From Macrotrachela quadricornifera (taxonomy: Eukaryota > Rotifera > Eurotatoria > Philodinida > Philodinidae), in contig JAJEKB010020160.1 of assembly GCA_022393335.1 (NCBI GenBank), positions 391,370 through 455,369 on the forward strand: a stretch of DNA of 64,000 nucleotides, written 5' to 3'. Shown piece by piece: positions 58,973 through 64,000 of this stretch; the stretch's first letter is position 1; each line of letters starts with the position of its first letter. The notes under the pieces are model-generated. The model searched no databases. It worked only from the letters and a program-made list of their open reading frames with translations, and had not been told where the DNA came from. Made by a program: the position numbers and the translations under genes.

Positions 58973-59845
58973 ATGGCCGAACTTCGAACAATTCATAAAG
59001 ATGAAGAAATATCTTCTACAAAAACTCAATTAAATAAAGGATGTTTACGTCATTCATTTTATGAATGGCTTACACTTTTATCAACATTATTTATTCCACT
59101 TGTTGTTGGAATTTTAACAGTTGTTCTTCCATTACAACAACAAAATCTTAGTGAACGTCAGAATGAAAATTCTAAAACAATTGCTTTAAATAATCGTTTA
59201 CAAGAAATGGAATTATTACATGATCAACAAAAACAAATTATATTAAATACATATGAACATGATTTATGTGATCTTATGTTTAAATATAGTTCTATAAATA
59301 CAAATTATGATATAATTAGTGATGATGAAGATAATGATAATTTTAAAAATAAAACTGATGATGATAATGATGATGAACGTGTTTCATTAGTTATTCGTAC
59401 AAAAACATTACATGCTTTAAGACAACTTGATCCAGCAAGAAAAATATTACTTATACAATTATTAATGGATAGTGGTATACAATATCGTATTAATATATCT
59501 CATGCTGATTTTTCATTATTAATATTTCCTCCTGGTTCATTTTATAATCAATTACAATTTATTAATGTTATTGCACGAAATATATCATTAAAACGTATTA
59601 ATTTATATCAAAGTAATTTTTCATATTCAATATTAGATGGTTCATCATTTATTGAATCAAATTGTTCATATACAGATTTTAGTTATACATCATTACAAAA
59701 AACTGATTGGACAAATACTGATGTTACACAAGTAATATTTAATTATACAAATTTATTAGGAGCAAATATTACACCTCAACAATTACTTACAGTACACAGT
59801 TTACAAGGAGCAATATTACCAAATGGTTCAACTGTTACTATTTGA
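58973..59845 (+). CDS. pentapeptide-repeat membrane protein (290 aa, single exon)
   Basis: The polar N-terminus is followed by one strong membrane helix (WLTLLSTLFIPLVVGILTVV, about residues 32-51) and a coiled-coil-like stretch (LQEMELLHDQQKQI). An acidic low-complexity linker (DDEDNDN, DDDNDDE) follows, then a conserved helix (TLHALRQLDPARKILLIQLL), and at about 175-280 a right-handed beta-helix of A(N/D)LSX-type pentapeptides (NISLKRINLYQSNFSYSILDG, SYTDFSYTSLQKTDWTNTD, YTNLLGANITPQQLL). Pentapeptide-repeat proteins are mainly bacterial; membrane-anchored versions with this layout are repeated in bdelloid genomes, as I recall. Function unknown. The lack of introns agrees with foreign origin or later duplication by retroposition. 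Confidence 0.8.
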   Translation: MAELRTIHKDEEISSTKTQLNKGCLRHSFYEWLTLLSTLFIPLVVGILTVVLPLQQQNLSERQNENSKTIALNNRLQEMELLHDQQKQIILNTYEHDLCDLMFKYSSINTNYDIISDDEDNDNFKNKTDDDNDDERVSLVIRTKTLHALRQLDPARKILLIQLLMDSGIQYRINISHADFSLLIFPPGSFYNQLQFINVIARNISLKRINLYQSNFSYSILDGSSFIESNCSYTDFSYTSLQKTDWTNTDVTQVIFNYTNLLGANITPQQLLTVHSLQGAILPNGSTVTI

Positions 59846-61193
59846 TATTCATTTTTAATGAATAATATGACTATCGCAAGAAATTTGTATTATAATGTTA
59901 ATCTATCTTTTTATATTTTGTCATTTGTGTATATGAGCAGACATATATATTTATATATGAAAGATCAGAAGATAGAAACAGATTTTCTACATTGTGTGCA
60001 TCAGTAGTAGAAGAAATTTTAAAGTTGCTAAAGCACTAAATACTAATCCAATATCTGTAGTCAGTTATATCATCATCTACATATTATTTAATGCTTCTTG
60101 AAAATAAACATGTAATTTATTTAGTTTTTATGAATAAAAAACGAATGATATACAGTTGTCAAAATTTTATACCATTTTTCCATTATCAAACAAAATAAAG
60201 TTAATGATATTCAACTACGAAATATGGTGTGCACATTGTCCTTTTAACACAAGTTCTAATAAAAGTCGCTAACGAATCATCAAATACAATACAAAAAAGT
60301 CTCTTTCGTAGGATAAGTGAATAATATATACTGTATTAAAAATATGAATCTAGTTAAATATTGAATAAAAGCAGCTTATCATTAATGATAATCAATGGAT
60401 TGTGGAAGAGCGACCTCTCTGAATAAATATTATGCTTTGGTCATGAGATATATCCATTCACTAGTTACTCTTAAAATCTCGTGAAGATCAAAGATTTTTC
60501 TTTCGAATGATAATAGATAAGACAGAAATGTTTAAATTTTTAATATTAATTCAAAACATTTTTTTTCAAATATTAGCTTCAAATAGTTCAAACAGTTTAC
60601 AATGGTTGATTAGAATTATTTCAAAGGTTTATTTTAATTAATGAGTTTTTTTCTTTCTAAATAAATTCTTTTCATCCTAGGACAATTATATGAAGAAATT
60701 ATTGATATCTAAATAATTCGAGTTATTTATTAACAAACTTAATTATGTTAATTATTTAGGTTTTTATAGTGCATTTACTAATGTAATATTAATAACAAGG
60801 AATATATAATTAGTATCTTATTCAAGGTGAATGATATTGAATAGAAAAGTATAATAAATTTAACTAAGAAAGCATTTTTATTAAACTCGTATTATCATAT
60901 TTTTAGTTGTTACTTAAATGAAGAAAATCAATGCATAATACCTTAGAAGAGTGAAAACATTTTATTGTTTAGCTGATCATTAAGATACCAATGATGCAGT
61001 TTGGTCATTTATTTATAATCGTAACTTTTTTGATTAGATAATTATTCAAAAATTTTTCAAATTTAATAAAAAGGACAAAAGTATTAAGTAAAAATTGTAT
61101 CTTTGACTATTTCTTATTTTTTTTGAAATAATAAACGAAAATAAATGGATAAAAATTTTTATTTTTAATTTAATACATATAAATATTTTGCAG
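59846..61193. other. intergenic, nothing recognised
   Basis: 1.3 kb AT-rich spacer. The last bases before WDR59 are a T-rich tract ending TTTTGCAG directly against the first ATG, an acceptor-like site. Confidence 0.4.
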
Positions 61194-64000
61194 ATGATGA
61201 TGTATGAACGAACTAATGGCACATCATCAAATCCATCTCTTATGTTTGATACTGGTAAAATTCTTTCAAATTTTGATTGTCATTCTATAGCACTTAATAA
61301 TCCTGAATCACATCTATTACTTGTCGGTAATCATGGTATTGGTTTTATTAATTTTGAAACTATTACTTCACAAATTGATAATGGAATTAATGATGATACA
61401 AATGTAATTATACCATCTTTATCTGATACGAAAATTTTACCATTATTTGATGCATGTAATATTAATCGACCAATTGTTGAATGGAGTCTTTCTGATGCAA
61501 ATCAATATGCTGTAGCAATTGATCGTCTTGTTCGTTTTTATACTGTTGATCATTCACGTATTAATGATACATTTACAGTTATTGATTCTCAACATCAGGT
61601 AAGAAAAAAAAATGAATGTAAAGAAAAAAAAGAAGTGCGTTGGCCGGGAGTCGAACCCGGGTCGGCTGCTTGGAAGGCAACCATGCTAACCGTTACACCA
61701 CCAACGCTACAATAGTATAAGAATTCTTATTGTTGATTATTTAAATAAATTTGAATACTATCTCTACGATTTTTTTTGTTTCAATAGCGTCCTATTTCAA
61801 CTATATCTTATTCACCTCATGAATCTTCTTGTTTATTAACGGGTTCACTTGATGGACAAATTCAATTATGGGATACTCGACAATGTTCAGGAAAAAATCC
61901 AACAGCTCAATTAAAATTTACAACATCAACACCATTTTCTATTCGTCGTATACAATGGTCATCAACAAAATCTGATAATCCACATCATTTAGCTGTTCAA
62001 TGTGATCGATGTGTACGAATATATGATATACGTCGAACAGAACCATATTTATTTTCTTCAACTGATTTAGAACATACGCAACGTATAATTAGTATGGATT
62101 GGACAAATCAAAATCGTTCAATTGCTACACTTTCAATGGATAATTCTATAAGAATATTTTCAACAAATGGTCAAATTATTGCTGAATCATTATTAAATGA
62201 ACAATCTCCTTATTTATTTAGTAAAGTATGAATAAAAAATTTTTGTTTTTTTTTTTTTTAAAAGAAAAATAAATTCTTTTATAATTAGATTCGAAGTACT
62301 TGTTATGATAATCTATTTATTTGTGCATCTCGTGATACTATAACATCAACATATGGTTTTACTGGATGGCGTTGGGATGATAATCAATATTTACAATTAA
62401 TAAATGATCGTATATTATCATCAACTCCATCACCAGTAATTGATTTTTGTTTTGTTACAACTTCTCGTTTTGGAAATTTATTCAATAATTCATCATCATC
62501 ATCATCAGCAACATCATCTCGTTCAAATGATAATTCAATAAATCGTGTTCTTTTACTTACATATTGTCGTGACGGACAATTATGTTTAATTGATATGGAT
62601 TCAATATTTCGTGATGTATGGTTAAATCATCCTACACGAAATAAAACAACTAATTTATCTGATTCATCAAGTTCATCACGAATATCATCAAATTTATCTC
62701 GACAACAACAACAAATGACTCGAAGTACTTCAACAATAATGACAATGGAAGCTATTAAAGATGAAGCTACAGATGATGGAGAAACTGATGATAATGATGA
62801 TGATGCTTTTCAAGGAATGTCAGCATCACCACCTAATACAATGGAATCATCACAAACAAGTGAAGAAAATGATTATTCTATAACGTATGTTATATCTAGT
62901 ATTTTTAAACAAGAAACAATATATATAAATCTTAAATCTATCTTATTTTAGACCTGATCGAAGTAATAATACAATAACAGAAGTATCAATTGTAAATGAA
63001 TTAAATTCTTTACATGATAACTATGGTCCTTATATAATTGTTGAAAAAAAAGATGATAAACATCGTATGTGTATAATTCGTTGTATATATTCTTTAGATA
63101 ATACATTATCATTTCGTTTATATCTTATTTTATCTCGTCATTATCCAATAATATCTCAATTATTTGTTCGTTTTAAATTTTCAACAACAAATAGTGATGA
63201 ATATTTAAAATTACTACAAACTCGTATACAAACAATGTTTGATGAAACATCTTATGAATGTTTTTATACTGGACAATTATGTTTACATAAATGTTTATTA
63301 AAATTACAAAATTTATTTGAAATATATTATAAACAAGAAAAACTTGCTAATACAATATTAACAACAACAAATAATTTACGTAAAAGACGTGAACAATTAT
63401 CAACAAATTCTGATAGTGATTTATTAAATAATTCAATAAATAATAATGCTATTAATTCAAATATAAATAATAATTCTAATCGAATATTTGCTGCGACATC
63501 ATCATCATCAACACGTACAAGTGATAGTCAAATATCAAATTCATCATATGCTCAAACAAATCGTCGTACATGTGGTGCAAGATTTTCTGGTGGAATATAT
63601 TTAATATGTTTTGGTCGAATAACAAATAATCAACAATTAAATTCTTCAACTGTTTTAACTGCATTAAATGATGGAATTATAAATCGATCACAACCAATAA
63701 CTTTACGTTCAACAAGTTGTATAGTACCTAAAACTCGAGAAAATTCAAGTACTGATGAACAAATAAATTATCGATCAACAACAAATACAGTACAAATTCA
63801 AAATATAACGAATAATAATCAACGTATAGCAACATTTTCAGCACCAGTTCGTTCAACATTAAGTACAAGTTTATTTAATGATCATCAACGTATACCAATG
63901 TCATATCGTCGTTCAATTTGTCATATAACTCATCCATCATCAACTGTATCAATATATGATGTTTCAATATTATTACCTGTTAGTAAAAAATTAGCTGATG
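61194..64000 (+). CDS. WDR59: WDR59, GATOR2 subunit (partial, 5' part; runs off the window)
   Basis: Exons 61194-61598, 61788-62225, 62289-62884, 62952 to beyond 64000. WDR59 with WDR24, MIOS, SEH1L and SEC13 forms GATOR2, which regulates TORC1 at lysosomes in response to amino acids. The N-terminal beta-propeller shows WD-type blades (ISYSPHESSCLLTGSLDGQI, QLWDTRQC, HLAVQCDRCVRIYDIRRTEP, ISMDWTNQNRSIATLSMDNS, FTGWRWDDNQYLQL). A Ser/Asp-rich linker follows, then an RWD domain (ITEVSIVNELNSLHDNYGPY, then FRLYLILSRHYP). Downstream, TCGARFSGGIYLICFGR and VSIYDVSILLPVSKKLAD match vertebrate TSGARFCGAGYLVYF and IIQDIACLLPVHKSLGE, which singles out WDR59. The RING end lies outside the window. Intron 1 (189 nt) carries an antisense tRNA gene. 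Confidence 0.87.
61624..61631 (-). terminator. RNA polymerase III terminator (T run on minus strand)
   Basis: Eight consecutive A on the plus strand (T on the minus), 4 nt past the 3' end of the antisense tRNA-Gly; normal Pol III stop. Confidence 0.8.
61636..61707 (-). tRNA. tRNA-Gly (anticodon TCC), antisense in WDR59 intron 1
   Basis: Reverse complement of this segment is the same 72 bases as the tRNA-Gly at 9783-9854: acceptor stem GCGTTGG/CCAACGC, loop CTTCCAA, T arm with GGTTCGACTCC, discriminator A. It lies wholly between the WDR59 donor (61599) and acceptor (61787) and is transcribed against the host gene. Confidence 0.95.

Noticed and set aside
61599..61715. Read-through extension of WDR59 exon 1 past its donor, giving a tail across the tRNA.
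   Set aside because: A GTAAGA donor at 61599 and a TTTCAATAG acceptor at 61787 give a conserved join; the extension is translated tRNA sequence.

Overview
The window looks like nuclear DNA of a small invertebrate, most likely a bdelloid rotifer. Reasons: it is very AT-rich; most introns are short (about 45-70 nt), GT-AG and T-rich before the acceptor; it carries clear animal and ciliary orthologues (NEK4-like kinase, CCDC113, SPATA1, AASS, SMPD4, SLC33A1, WDR59, RPS3); and it mixes intron-rich animal genes with intron-poor secreted glycoside hydrolases of a fungal or bacterial type. The species assignment is inference. Exon chains below were joined by hand using splice consensus, reading frame and remembered family sequence, and each full model keeps phase.

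Layout. 1-6.2 kb: gene-poor, with repeat elements and a frame-shifted pseudogene. 6.2-11.4 kb: two minus-strand genes, NEK4-like kinase and CCDC113 (CFAP263), separated by a plus-strand tRNA-Gly(TCC). 11.4-13.0 kb: short palindromes. 13.0-14.0 kb: RPS3 with an unusual Gln/Pro-rich tail reached through an optional intron. 14.8-15.3 kb: ASCH-domain protein, followed by a 10-N gap whose two flanks are the same 47 bp (unmerged contig ends). 16.7-21.8 kb: small secreted four-cysteine peptide (minus), a 15-exon SPATA1-like gene (plus), and a secreted His-rich protein (minus). 23.2-24.5 kb: low-complexity Ser-rich protein. 25.6-33.2 kb: bifunctional lysine-degradation enzyme AASS, split exactly at its domain boundary by a 4.0-kb intron holding two fold-back repeats and a 370-bp hAT-type MITE with a perfect 8-bp target duplication. 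34.2-36.7 kb: SLC33A1-like acetyl-CoA transporter with a piggyBac relic in its only intron. 37.9-41.0 kb: SMPD4. 42.7-59.8 kb: accessory block with a GH38-like (DUF5054-type) enzyme, an F-box/LRR gene built from identical-length 84-nt exons, inverted repeats, a mariner relic, a GH3 beta-xylosidase, a second alpha-glycosidase-like protein and a pentapeptide-repeat membrane protein. 61.2-64.0 kb: WDR59, running off the end, with a second identical tRNA-Gly(TCC) antisense in its first intron.

Functional themes. NEK4-like kinase, CCDC113 and SPATA1 are linked to cilia or sperm; WDR59 (GATOR2) and AASS touch amino-acid sensing and lysine catabolism; three secreted glycosidases suggest digestion of plant, algal or fungal polysaccharide. 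No prokaryotic operon, CRISPR array or virus-like gene was seen.
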